Source of the DNA: Gonapodya sp. JEL0774
Taxonomy: Eukaryota > Monoblepharomycota > Monoblepharidomycetes > Monoblepharidales > Gonapodyaceae
Length of the DNA: 64,000 nucleotides
Reading direction: 5' to 3'
Assembly (NCBI GenBank): GCA_027604505.1
Contig: JADIIX010000017.1
Coordinates: forward strand, 1-64,000
Part shown: positions 37,745 through 47,814 of the stretch, piece by piece
How the letters are laid out: every line of letters starts with the position of its first letter
Position numbering within the stretch: the first letter of the stretch is position 1
Notes under the pieces: generated by a model
What the model saw: only the letters and a program-made list of their open reading frames with translations
Told to the model about the DNA's origin: nothing
Database searches by the model: none
Made by a program: the position numbers and the translations under genes

Positions 37745-38083
37745 ATGACGTCGGAAACAGAGCCAACCGGAACGCAAGAAACACCTCGAGTATCGCTTAG
37801 AGAACTTTTGTCTGGGAAACCGGATCCTGTGCCACCTACGATTGAGCAAGTTACGGAACACCGACGAAAATACGTCACACAGAAGTATGGTGCTCAGGGC
37901 TGGGCGGAAGGCGTCGCCAACGCCAAGCCGCACAGGTGCAGAGACCATGCAAGGGATTTGGTGGAATCTGCCCGTGATGACGGTGTCTTTTGGGGACCAT
38001 TTGCAAATCTCGTCAAGTGTCTATGGAGCGTAGAAGGGTGGAGTACCTCTTCATGTTGTTTGCATTGCTCTTGCATCTACTGA
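37745..38083 (+). CDS. Small protein of unknown function
   Basis: I do not recognise this protein. An uninterrupted frame of 112 residues starts at ATG 37745 (MTSETEPTGTQETPRVSLRE). The first 90 residues look protein-like, with LLSGKPDPVPPTIEQVTEHR, then KYVTQKYGAQGWAEGV and DHARDLVESARDDGVFWGPF. The last 20 residues (GWSTSSCCLHCSCIY) are Cys-rich and look less natural, so the true 3' end may involve an intron or lie slightly earlier. No membrane segment or known motif is seen. It faces TPX2 head to head. Confidence 0.45.
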   Translation: MTSETEPTGTQETPRVSLRELLSGKPDPVPPTIEQVTEHRRKYVTQKYGAQGWAEGVANAKPHRCRDHARDLVESARDDGVFWGPFANLVKCLWSVEGWSTSSCCLHCSCIY

Positions 38084-38261
38084 CGCGTAACCCTATCGTA
38101 ACCCCATCCGAAAGAAATGAGCCACCGCGCTTGAAATTCAGAAGATCCTCGGATCCTGGCATCAACTGACGATTTTGCCTTGCATTCATGATATCGCGGA
38201 TTCAATACAATGACATATAAATGTATCAGATACGTATCTAGATAACTCCCGTCAATGGAAG

Positions 38262-40919
38262 TCACGAGACTTCTGTGGAGTCATCCACTTCATCCTCCTT
38301 CTGCGCTACCAAAACACGTTTGAGCGCACCAGAGTCCGTCGTTTCACCCAACACGTAATCTAGCACTGCTTGCCTCGTTGGATCTCTGAAAGTTGAGTAA
38401 TACAATCTGGTTACACTGTTTGAAGCATCCTGTATCAATCCAAGGAAGTGCCTCTTGCCACTGCGTGTGTAGTCGCCTTTGAGAGCTGCGGTACCAGTTG
38501 AAGAAATGGATATGCAGTCGCCCATGTTTGCCCATATGTCGCAATACACTGCATCAAAGTCCTGCAGCGCCACGTTTTCAACGCTGCCTCAGTTCTCTAG
38601 TTGGCATTCGATATCACTTACTGAGTAGTGTTTAATACCACCTTCAGGGTTCAGCTACGTATTATCCAAAGAACGCGTTGGTTGGCATTAATATCTGTGT
38701 GATTTTCCTGGATCCACTTACCTGAAGACCTAAGCGGAACAAGATGGTGTTCAGCATATCCCTTGCTATCACGCTCTGTTCCACCATTGGAAAGACGATG
38801 AACACATCAGCGATGAAACAAAACAAAACAAAAATTAGCAAACATGATCTTACTTGCACCACGTTTGTCCTGATAATTCACAACAGCAGAAGGGTGAACT
38901 TTGTGCGCTCTCGACATCCGTCAACGCAGGGCGGCCTGCGACCCACCTATCCAGGCAGTCCATGCAATTCGTCCGAAATACCGCCTTCTGCTCTGTTAGA
39001 ACTTCTACTTCGGAGCTCCAGAAGTACCTGCAAGGAGTCTTGCTCAACACACCCAGATGCGCGATAGATCGACAACCGGTGAGTTCTCAACTGACTCCAT
39101 CTTGCCCTCCATCTCTGGTGCCAATATTTCTCTCAATCGTTGCAGGTTGCGGTAATCAGAGCCTCTACAGTTGGAGTGGAAATCCCACTCCAAGTATGCC
39201 ACACCAGGGAGATTGAGACGCGCCATGTACTCCGCAAACGCTGCCAAAGCGACAAACTTTGAAAGATCCACCTCTGAAAAACAATCAGCTACTCACGTCT
39301 ACCAACAACTGTCTCTTTTCCTTCTGTCTCTACCAGGTTGAGCACAACGGCATCTCCATATCTCTCCCTCAAGTCCTCAAAGTGCTTTCGCATGGCAGTC
39401 TCGGTCTCCCCTCGATCCCCATTCACAACTGGGAGTGGTTTGAGCTCTATTCTCTGGGGCAATTGCGACCAAAAGAGTGGTATAGATCCACGGATCTGGA
39501 CATAGGAGGCGTCATGGCGCCGGCCTAAGAGTGAAAGGCTCACAATCTGCTCCGTTTCAACAAAATTGGAGACGTGACCCTCGGAATCAAGACCACGCCG
39601 CTGGAAGCTGTTGCGGAAAGGGGGCAGGTTGGAGGGAGAATTACCGACAACCTACCCACCACGCACCGGACAGACGATCGCTCCTTGCTTCTTCGACTAA
39701 TCAGTATATAGTCAAAGTCATATCCCTCCATTTGACACTTCTCAATTGCTACAAATCCTTCCATGATAGGAAGTATATAATTGTCAAGCTCGAGAAAAAG
39801 GATCTGTAGTCATAAAAACAACCAAAAGGGTTCTAAGCAGCGCTCACCTTAGCCATAACGAAGAGATTTTGCATCTCTTCGTTCCACCAAAATCGGCGAT
39901 CCACCCTTTGCCAGAGAGGGCCATCGATCGTGTTAGCGTGTTTGTTTTGTAGAGATCTCGTGACGTCAAAAGTGTAGGAGAAAAAGAAAATTCGCCCTTC
40001 GAGCAGAGAAGTGAGCTCAGAAATAACTCTGGCATCCAACTTGCCGCAGAACTTTATTTTAGTCACGTAGTTGGGAGAAATCAACACAATTGGACTCACA
40101 TCGTCGTCACTTCCCGGCTCGTTATTGCGCCCTGGAGATTCTGGGTTCATGCTTAATCCCGATTGAGTGCTCTGAGCATCTTCAAGACTCTCTTCACCTG
40201 AAGTCGGCGCAGTGGCAGGTGCGGTCGACTTTGGCGTTCTCTCGGGGTGTGACTCGGGAACGGGTGAAGGTGCTCGGCCGACTATCTTTCCATCGGGCTG
40301 AGACAAAGGCTTCCGGAGTAGACTAATGTGTGCAGATAATACTTGAGAGGCTCCTCGGAATCGGTTTGTGAATCCCCCAAAGCTCTCTGAAACGGCCTTT
40401 CCAAAGCTTGCCCTCTGAACTCTTTGAGCTTTATTATCAATTTCCTGTGACGCATGAGATAGAATGTGTCGATCTTAATCTTGTTCGTGTTCTGTCCGGA
40501 CGAACCTTCAAGCTGTCTCTTCTTTCATTCGTGCGGGTTCTATCCCTCCGTGCTCGTTTGAGCGCCGCTAACGCTGCATCCCGACTTTTCAATGGTACAA
40601 AGAGGACTTTAAGCAATCGGTAAATCTTGTGGCCATACATCTCCCCGACCCTCATTCGAGAAAGAATGGCCACAAGATATGACCCGGCAAACAGGTTCAC
40701 AACGCCAAGCAATCCCAGTACATCCAGAAAGCGGTCTTCGTGAAGCTCGGAGACTTCGAGACTAGAGCACACTTCGGGTAGTCGGGAGGGATTCAGTCCA
40801 AAGACTAGTTTGAACGTGGGTGATGACACAATGGGACTACTCTCCAGAGATTGAATCACAAGATGATCATTCTCGACTGCGAGACCAAGATGCTGCACGA
40901 TCTCGGAAACGAGTGCCAT
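38262..40919 (-). CDS. SAC1: SAC1-type phosphoinositide phosphatase without visible membrane anchor
   Basis: SAC-domain enzymes dephosphorylate PI4P and related lipids; Sac1 normally sits in the ER/Golgi. The start at ATG 40919 (MALVSEIVQHLG) leads to LDVLGLLGVVNLFAGSYLVA followed by VGEMYGHKIYRLLKVLFVPL, the typical SAC N-terminus. The catalytic motif is FRTNCMDCLDR (CX5R; about 38990-38960). Flanking conserved parts include FVALAAFAEYMARLNLPGVA, YLEWDFHSNCRG and YCDIWANMGDCISISSTGTA followed by ALKGDYTRSGKR. The C-terminus ends LVAQKEDEVDDSTEVS, without the two transmembrane helices of yeast and animal Sac1. About ten introns interrupt the gene and several boundaries were not fully resolved, so a missed 3' exon is possible, but the 178 bp to the neighbouring gene contain no hydrophobic frame I could see. 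Confidence 0.85.
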
Positions 40920-41085
40920 CAACTCCGGAATAATGAAGTCAAATTATGTAACCAACGTTTTGCGAATCATGAAAATGTGACGTCGTTCGTGCCAGCCTGC
41001 CCCATCAGTTTATCAGTTTGGAATATCAATTTTACCAAGGTGCAGATGAAATAATCTAGATATCTATCAATCATCGAAATGCAAA

Positions 41086-42140
41086 CTACATCCCAGAGAA
41101 GGAGACCGGAGGCAGAGCTCCCAGCATTCGAACAGTGCGGGTTAACGTGGAGGCAGTTTTGAGTATTTCCCTTGCGCGGCTGATTGCAAGTTTGGTGGGC
41201 AATTGGTCTAAATCCAAATCAGGAATACCACCGACTTTCGCGATCTGTCCGGAGATGACAGGGAGCACAGGTGATATGCGAGGTTGACGAACTTTTCCTC
41301 GTTGGTCCACCTTCCCAAACCCACAAGGGCCAAGAAGCGTTTGATGAGGAGAACTTGCAGAGACGCAAGTCAAACGGCCAGCCATACCTTGATCATGATC
41401 TTTTCCCGTGGACATAGAGTGTCACCGGTGTCATGCACCGATGCATGGAACCGGTTGAGCTGAAGCTCGCTCCATCCAGTTGATTTCTGTTCCATTATAA
41501 ACGAGCCCATATTCAGAAATCGGCGACTGGGTTCCCGAGGCTTCAAAGTTGAGTGGTCGGCGGTTCGAGAGACTCGTGGGGGGTATTGTTGATTCGGAGA
41601 TTGTTGTCGATCGGGAGGGAAAATGCGAGGTCGCCTATATCGAACGTCTGAGATGTCTCGAATTGCTCTCTTAGGTTTTATAATGGGGGGTGGTAGCGCT
41701 GCAGTCGCTAGGTGGGCCAAGGATGCTGCAGATGTCGGCGTTCGAGTTTGTCCTGCAGGTTGGGGCTGCAGGCTCTGTCGTGCAGGAGGAGCACGAGGAT
41801 GAGGCGTTAGCGCTTGCAGTTTAGTCGGGAGGGAGATGCGTGTTTCAATCATGGAGGAAGAGTTAGCAGCAGTGCCCTCCTCCACCTGGGTGAAGCACGG
41901 ACACGATCTCGCTTTCTTTCTGTTCTTCTTCCGCTTCAGGGTCCTCTTCAAGACAACCGAGTCATCGATCGTGGGCTCGTCTGCCTCAGGGGGTGGCTGA
42001 GAGTACGAGATTGTAGATACTGGAAAGACATCAGATTCGCTCCACTGACGGGGAATGAGACCATCGGCTCCCAAAAAGAGATCTTCAATTCTTTCCTGCG
42101 ATAGAAAATGTTTGATGCCAATCTTATCTGACTGGTTCAT
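41086..42140 (-). CDS. Unknown basic, Pro-rich protein
   Basis: I do not recognise this protein. ATG 42140 opens a long exon (MNQSDKIGIKHFLSQERIED) of roughly 250 residues. It contains a Lys/Arg cluster (LKRTLKRKKNRKKARS, a probable nuclear localisation signal), a Pro/Ala-rich middle, and PKRAIRDISDVRYRRPR. Two alternative 3' structures are possible. One ends LPTKLAISRAREILKTASTL and then VSFSGM at 41086. The other shifts frame near 41370 and reads FLALVGLGRWTNEEKFVNLA, also plausible. A gtatgg donor follows REKIMIK. The end is therefore uncertain. It lies between SAC1 and the head-to-head PIG-M gene. Confidence 0.5.
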
Positions 42141-42266
42141 TGGGATCGTAAGCAGAGCATGAGTTGAATGAGTTAGAGGATGGTCTTCGCTGTTCGGGGG
42201 TTGTGTGTCACCCGACCAAAGTCAGCTACCAAGCTGACTTACTAACTTATTTGTTTATTTTTCTTA
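42141..42266. promoter_or_regulatory. Shared head-to-head promoter gap (unknown basic protein / PIG-M)
   Basis: The start codons are 126 bp apart. The right half is T-rich (ttatttgtttatttttctt), which is common upstream of fungal start codons. No specific factor site was identified. Confidence 0.4.
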
Positions 42267-43830
42267 ATGCCATCGTCTCCCACGTTCTCTCCGCGACTTT
42301 CCCATGTAATCGTGATTGCTATTGTGCTCCGACTGGGATTGATCGCTTACGGAGAATGGCAAGACTCCTATTTGTCGGTCAAATTCACAGACATTGATTA
42401 CGAGGTCTTCACGGACGCTGCCTCGGCCATCTTGCACGGCTCCGAAGAAGTGTGCCCGGAGAGTTCTTGCTCGGGAGCATTGTCAATGTCATTTCGGGGA
42501 ACTCCCTATGACCGGGCGACGTACCGTTACACTCCACTGTTGGCGTGGATTCTTATACCCAATGTGCTTTTACCGGGCATCCTAGGGAAGCTTTGGGGGA
42601 AAGTCTTGTTCGCGTCCTGCGATTTGGCAGTTGGGTGGCTGATTGATGCATTGCTTCGAGCAAAGGATACTCCATACTCCACTTATTATGCATCTCTCTG
42701 GCTTCTGAACCCATTTGTTGCTGTAATCTCTTCGAGGGGCAATGCTGAGTCTATTTTGGCGGTGCTCGTTGTTGGAGTTCTCCACCTCCTGTTGATGCGA
42801 CGTTTGTTGGCTGCTTCTGTCGTCTTTGGCTTGGCTGTACATTTCAAGATTTACCCAGCGATGTACGCCCTTCCGTTTTTTTTGCACCTCAAAGACCCGC
42901 GCCACGATTCAGGCGTGCATGGGGGGTCCTTGGGCAGCACGATGTGAGCCTTCTACTGGGATCAGTGCAACACAGTTACCAGCTCAGCTATTCCGAACAG
43001 TCGTAAATACTCGAATAGATGGAGCCTAATGTTTGCGATTCTGAGCTTTTCTGTATTCGTGATACTCAATGGGGTTTCATATGCTCTGTAAGTGCTTAAT
43101 GCAAGTTCGATGTTATCGATTAGCCGACCAACAGTTTATCCTTTGAACGCCAATGCCCAGATATGGTGATATGTTCCTCAAAGAAACATACTTGTATCAC
43201 ATCGGCCGCCGAGACCATCGACATAACTTTTCTCCGTATTGGTATCACCTCTATCTCACGTACTCCAGTTCTTCCGCGACCAACCTGATGGCATTCATAC
43301 CTCAAATCTTGGTGGTGTTTGCGTTTGGTGTGCGATACCACGAGGACCCAGCCTTTGCTGCCTTCATGCAAACCATATCCTTCGTCACATTCAATAAAGT
43401 TTGCACAAGCCAGGTACTGTAACAGAATGCTAGGCCATTTCCCAGCTGTTGCTGAGCTTATCACTTGCAATACCAGTATTTCATGTGGTATCTGTGTCTG
43501 CTTCCCATAATTCTACCAAGTGTGCAATTTAAGCACCCGCTCCTCAAGAGCAGCCTTCTCCTCCTCGCTTGGGTCATCCCACAGGTGCGTTGAGCCGAAA
43601 AGCTCGAGCTGGGAAGAAAACTCTAATTGTCTTATCTGTGTTCATGTTGCAAGGGTCTCTGGCTGCAAAGTGCGTATGGGCTGGAGCATTTGGGAAGTGG
43701 CAACACAATGTTATCCATGTGGGCATCATCTCTCATTTTCCTGGTATCCAATTCTTGGTTGACTGTGGAGTTTGCAAGAGGCTATCGGTTTGCCAAGGAC
43801 CGCCGAAGATCGCGGTCGAAGTTAGAGTGA
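42267..43830 (+). CDS. GPI14: GPI mannosyltransferase 1 (PIG-M / GPI14)
   Basis: PIG-M adds the first alpha-1,4-mannose to the GPI precursor in the ER lumen, using dolichol-phosphate-mannose. The start at 42267 gives a first hydrophobic segment (HVIVIAIVLRLGLIAYGEW) followed by the luminal catalytic motif FTDIDYEVFTDAA, the DXD element of this GT-C family. RATYRYTPLLAWILIPN is the next conserved block. Later exons encode FKIYPAMYALPFFLHL, NFSPYWYHLYLTYSSSS, MQTISFVTFNKVCTSQ then YFMWYLCLLP (the conserved V.TS.YF.WY), and a final LIFLVSNSWLTVEFARGYRF before a basic tail RSRSKLE. About ten hydrophobic helices and five introns are seen. It partners with PIG-X/Pbn1 in other species. Confidence 0.93.
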
Positions 43831-43947
43831 TGCTGGGGAGCAGTACAACGTGGTTCTGAAGTTGAAGCTCCTTTATGTTGATATTAGATTACCGTATGAA
43901 ATATACGGAATGGTACTGTCATTTGTTGACATGCGCACAGTCATGAT

Positions 43948-46382
43948 ATGCCGGGTGGTGATCCCACTTCGCACCGATCGCTTCAAGGAATTTGCATGAA
44001 TGTTAATGCGACCAGGATGAAGCGATCAGCATCAACGAAATCATGTGGCATGGACAAGCTTGGTCCATCGGACGACTATTTACCCAGGGCGGCGGTCTCG
44101 ACAGCAACACTTCCCCGAGGGCCAATCTCAACCGAACCGAGACGGGCACCTCTCTTGGAACGTGTTCGAACACGTATAGGAGACATTCTGTGCTCGGACG
44201 ATTTGAATCTCCTTGTGTTGATCTGCTGCACCCAGTTTGGATCGGAAGCGGCATCTTCGCTTTCTCGGGCATTCTTGACATTGCTGAAGCTGAATGGGCC
44301 CAATATGGACAAAATTCTTATGCGAAGAGTTCTACGGAAAAGAGTCCAGATGTTCCGTGGGTTTTAATTTCCTTAACCATTGGTTGACATTCACCAACGC
44401 GTTTGGCTGTGATGTCTCAGGAGAAAGAAATCGGGATGTAAGCAACATTCTGAGGGACAACAGGTTCGTGTTATCAAATTGACTTCCTTACTTGTTTTAC
44501 ATTGTTGATGTGGTGTCCTAGCATGTCTTGTATGCTACTCACAGCAGCAACTCTCCGAGATGGATCCCATTACTTATCAACAGTTGTTAACGAGGCTCTT
44601 CTGAAGTGCCTACCCCTCCTCGAGAACTTGGAGGTGGTTACCGACCGTCTGTCGCAAGAGAGCGGTTCGAGTGAGGGTGCCTTACAAATCAGCCAGAATC
44701 GTTTACGAACAGCGTGCGAAACGATACTGACGGCAATTTTGAATTGCCAAAATGAATTTCCGGAATCGATACGAACGCTTGCTCGGCTTGTCAGAGAAGA
44801 GGTGGGTTCCGATAACAACGATGACTCTCCAAAACTTGTGGTTTTGGACGCCTTGAGATCAATGGAGGGATCGCACGAACTTCGCCACAATTCCCGTAAT
44901 GAAGCATTGCAAATCCTGAGGTCGACATCTGAGCTCGATCTTGAAGTGACGGAATCCGACGGTGCTGGATCGTTCCGCCGCCCTTCCTCCGTTCCTTCCT
45001 CCATTTCCGAATATGCGGATAACACAAACACGCAAATCGATGGTGAAAGTTTCGATGATACTGTTCCAGATTGTGCCGCGGGACCAGATTTTGTGGAATG
45101 CTTCACCGAAACACAGCTCAATCGAGCAAGACCATCTGAACAGTGCGGAAGACCTCGACGTTCTTATTCCGGGGGCGACTCCTCGAAGTCAATTCAAATT
45201 GGAGACCGAGACCTCAGCAGGAACCTCAAGAGTAGCTATCCCGTCAATGATGAGAAATGTGGCCATACTCTGGACGGATCCACCCCTTCAAACCAGTCAG
45301 GGGCTGCTGGACACCCAGAGAGCTTTACGAGAACCGATAAAATTCTGGCAACACTCTTGATGACAAGGTTTATAGTCCCAGGTGCGCACAGTGGGAGGTC
45401 GGTCACGCAGTCCTGAAGCCCACAATGAATTTCTGGCCGTCTTTTGCTTTCAGCCCTTACAACGCCCCACCGATATGGTCTTCTAACAACTACTAACTTG
45501 AGCTTATCTGTTCAGCGGGGACTTGTCTTGATTGGCAAGCTGATGACCACTTTGTCTAACGATTCCTCGCTTGGGTCGAAAGAACAGTCTTTGGTACCTC
45601 TATACAGCTTTCTTCGCACCTGGTCACCCAAATTACAAAATTTTCTTCGTTGGGCTTCTAGGCCACCAGAGGCACGTGTTGTGATTATCCTCGCTTTCTG
45701 TTTGCATTCTGATGTCAATAGTGCCTACAGGTGGAATCTGAGCGGCATATCGGAACAACTACCCTTGATGTGTCTGAGAGCCGATTATCAACTCCAGCAG
45801 AAACAGAGAAAGTTGAGAGCCGCTCACACATGCTGAACCGTACTTTCCCTCAGACACCGTCCGATGCTCACGTTCCATGGGAAGTTCAACCTTCCTCCAA
45901 GCGCGGGCTCGAGCCTTCTTCACGGAGGCTCACCATTGGTACATTTTCGTCGATGCCCACCCTTTTGAGCAGTGAGGACGCCAAGCCTCGTCACGGTTCT
46001 TTCCTCGTTCTGGCACGAGGCGCCGCGGTCACAATGCCTTCACACCTGCGGGCCTCTTCCGCATCATCTCCACCCGAATCCCGCGTGCCCGAAGAGATAC
46101 TTGCGCTGCTATCAAAGCACATAGCACTGGTGGAACGAGAAGTGGAAACCCAGTTGGTCGGACTTCCCGACGAAGAGACCTACGTAGCTATCTCTGCTTG
46201 AGAGATGCAATTCAATGCGCAGTAACCATACTTTCTGATTCGTCTAGGGTGTGTGCTCGGGATTCTCAGAGCTTCGAGAACTTCTCCGCGTGTACTCGAA
46301 GTCTGACCGAAAGAGCCGAGTTAAAAGTGTGAGCAAGGGATCACTCCTGGAGTGGGTCGTTGGGAAAAGTGGGCATTTTTGA
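43948..46382 (+). CDS. RasGAP-domain protein with a long insertion inside the GAP domain
   Basis: RasGAPs switch off Ras by supplying an arginine finger. ATG 43948 (MPGGDPTSHR) starts a disordered N-terminus, then LLERVRTRIGDILCSDDLNL begins the GAP helical domain. VSNILRDNSMSCMLLTAATL matches the finger-loop consensus LFR.NSLATK.L, with the Arg retained. ESIRTLARLVREEV precedes an insert of about 150 Ser/Asp-rich residues. The core then resumes at ILATLLMTRFIVPA (consensus FLRFI.PA), then RGLVLIGKLMTTLSND and LVPLYSFLRTWSPKLQNFL. The tail is Ser/Pro-rich, with VPEEILALLSKHIALVEREV, and a last intron at DEETY gives an ending near LLEWVVGKSGHF. No C2, PH or CRAL-TRIO domain was found, so it is shorter than neurofibromin/Ira proteins. 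Confidence 0.8.
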
Positions 46383-46430
46383 GATAGTGCTTGAGCTTAA
46401 ACTATATGCATATATTATTACAATATTTCA

Positions 46431-46457
46431 TTTTTTTTTTTTTTTTTGAGAGAGAGA
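46431..46457 (+). repeat. T17 homopolymer followed by a short GA repeat
   Basis: A run of 17 T (46431-46447) is followed by (GA)5. It lies between the RasGAP stop and the NMN adenylyltransferase start, in an AT-rich 263 bp intergenic gap, and may be a poly(dA:dT) nucleosome-excluding tract of the downstream promoter. Confidence 0.8.
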
Positions 46458-46645
46458 TGCTGGTCATCGAAAAGTGGAGTTGTGATAGTTGGCTGTGTTG
46501 GGCACATTGCTGAGCGGACACTACTCCGTTGTTATTCACAGCTCAGGAAATCAAGTAACATGCAGATGGCATCGATCGCCAGTACGTTTCCTCGGTCAAA
46601 GCTCAAGGCCGCTATGCAAGGTATGCATAGTCAACCCTTATCGGA

Positions 46646-47684
46646 ATGGGCGACTCAAAAGACTGTCCACAACTTCTAGATGCTTCGAAGCAACCATTGG
46701 TGCTTGTCGCGTGCGGATCGTACTCACCAGTGACATTCCTGCACCTTCGTCTTTTTGGTGGGTCTCGCGCCTCGAAATTCATTCGTGATATTGTAGGTGA
46801 TCAATTTAGTTCCGCAGAACTTGCGAAGGACCATATAACATCATTCCTTCCACAATACGAGCTCATCGGTGGATACTTTTCACCGGTCTCAGATGCCTAT
46901 GGCAAGAAGGGACTCGTTTCATACCAACATCGGGTCAGAATGTGCCAGATGGCTGCCAACACCTCTGACTGGATAGATACGGACGACTGGGAAGCGCGAA
47001 ATCCTGAGTATACGAGGACAGCTTTTGTACTTGATCACTTTGAAAACGAGATCAATGCACAGGGCGGAATCAAAGCATCCGATGGTACAGTTCCCTGAAG
47101 CTCGAGATCAGCACAATGCTCAACAACTATATTGCACCACAGGCTCCATCAAAAAGGCACAGGTAATGCTTTTGTCCGGAGGAGATTTGATTGAATCGTT
47201 TGCAGTGCCGAACTTGTGGGCGAATGAAGATGTGCGGTTGGCAATGTATCTGGTGATTTTGTTATACCCGTTAATAGTTCCCAATGAACAGGTCGACCGA
47301 ATCACACGTGATTATGGATGTCTTGTTATTGAAAGATCGGGCTCAAATGTTCACGAGTTTATGATGCAGAACGACATCGTGTGGGGAAATAAGGTTGGTA
47401 TCTGCAATGGCGCCATCCGAAGCAATTGGACTTACTACTTCGAGTACCTTTTGACAGAGAAATGTACATATCGTGAAGCAACTTGTTCAAAACGACATCA
47501 GCTCGACTCGCATAAGGTAACCCTCCCACCACCATTTGTGAGACTCTATTAGTTTCTGGCTCAGTCGTTCATTCCCTTCATGTCCACATTATCTAGGGTG
47601 CTCCGTAAGCGAGGTCAATCGATTAAGTATCTTGTTCCGGACGCCGTAGAAGAGTACGTTAGAAACCAGGGGTTTTGGGAATAA
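46646..47684 (+). CDS. NMA1: Nicotinamide/nicotinate mononucleotide adenylyltransferase
   Basis: This enzyme joins NMN or NaMN with ATP to form NAD or its acid form, usually in nucleus and cytosol. ATG 46646 gives MGDSKDCPQLLDASKQPLVL, then VACGSYSPVTFLHLRLF, the nucleotidyltransferase GSFxPxTxxHLxxF motif (with Tyr in place of the usual Phe). ELIGGYFSPVSDAYGKKGLV and HRVRMCQMAANTSDWIDTDD WEA, given in parts, are family hallmarks. After introns, VMLLSGGDLIESFAVPNLW and DYGCLVIERSGSNVHEFM follow. The C-terminus joins NDISSTRIR across an intron to VLRKRGQSIKYLVPDAVEEY, containing the ISSTXXR nucleotide-binding motif. The stop is at 47684, after NQGFWE. Five or so introns have normal borders. 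Confidence 0.94.
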
Positions 47685-47814
47685 TAGAAACATCCTATTA
47701 TTATTAACATTAGCATTGCATTAATTTTATACTACGAGAGTACGTAAGTGTTAGATTGCAGCAGACTGTACATTTTGTGGGCACATGGTGGTGTAGATTT
47801 CTTGGCGAAGACGA

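Noticed and set aside
46446-46679. Short + strand frame after the T17 tract
   Set aside because: Low-complexity start and no family features; overlaps the NMN adenylyltransferase start in another frame.
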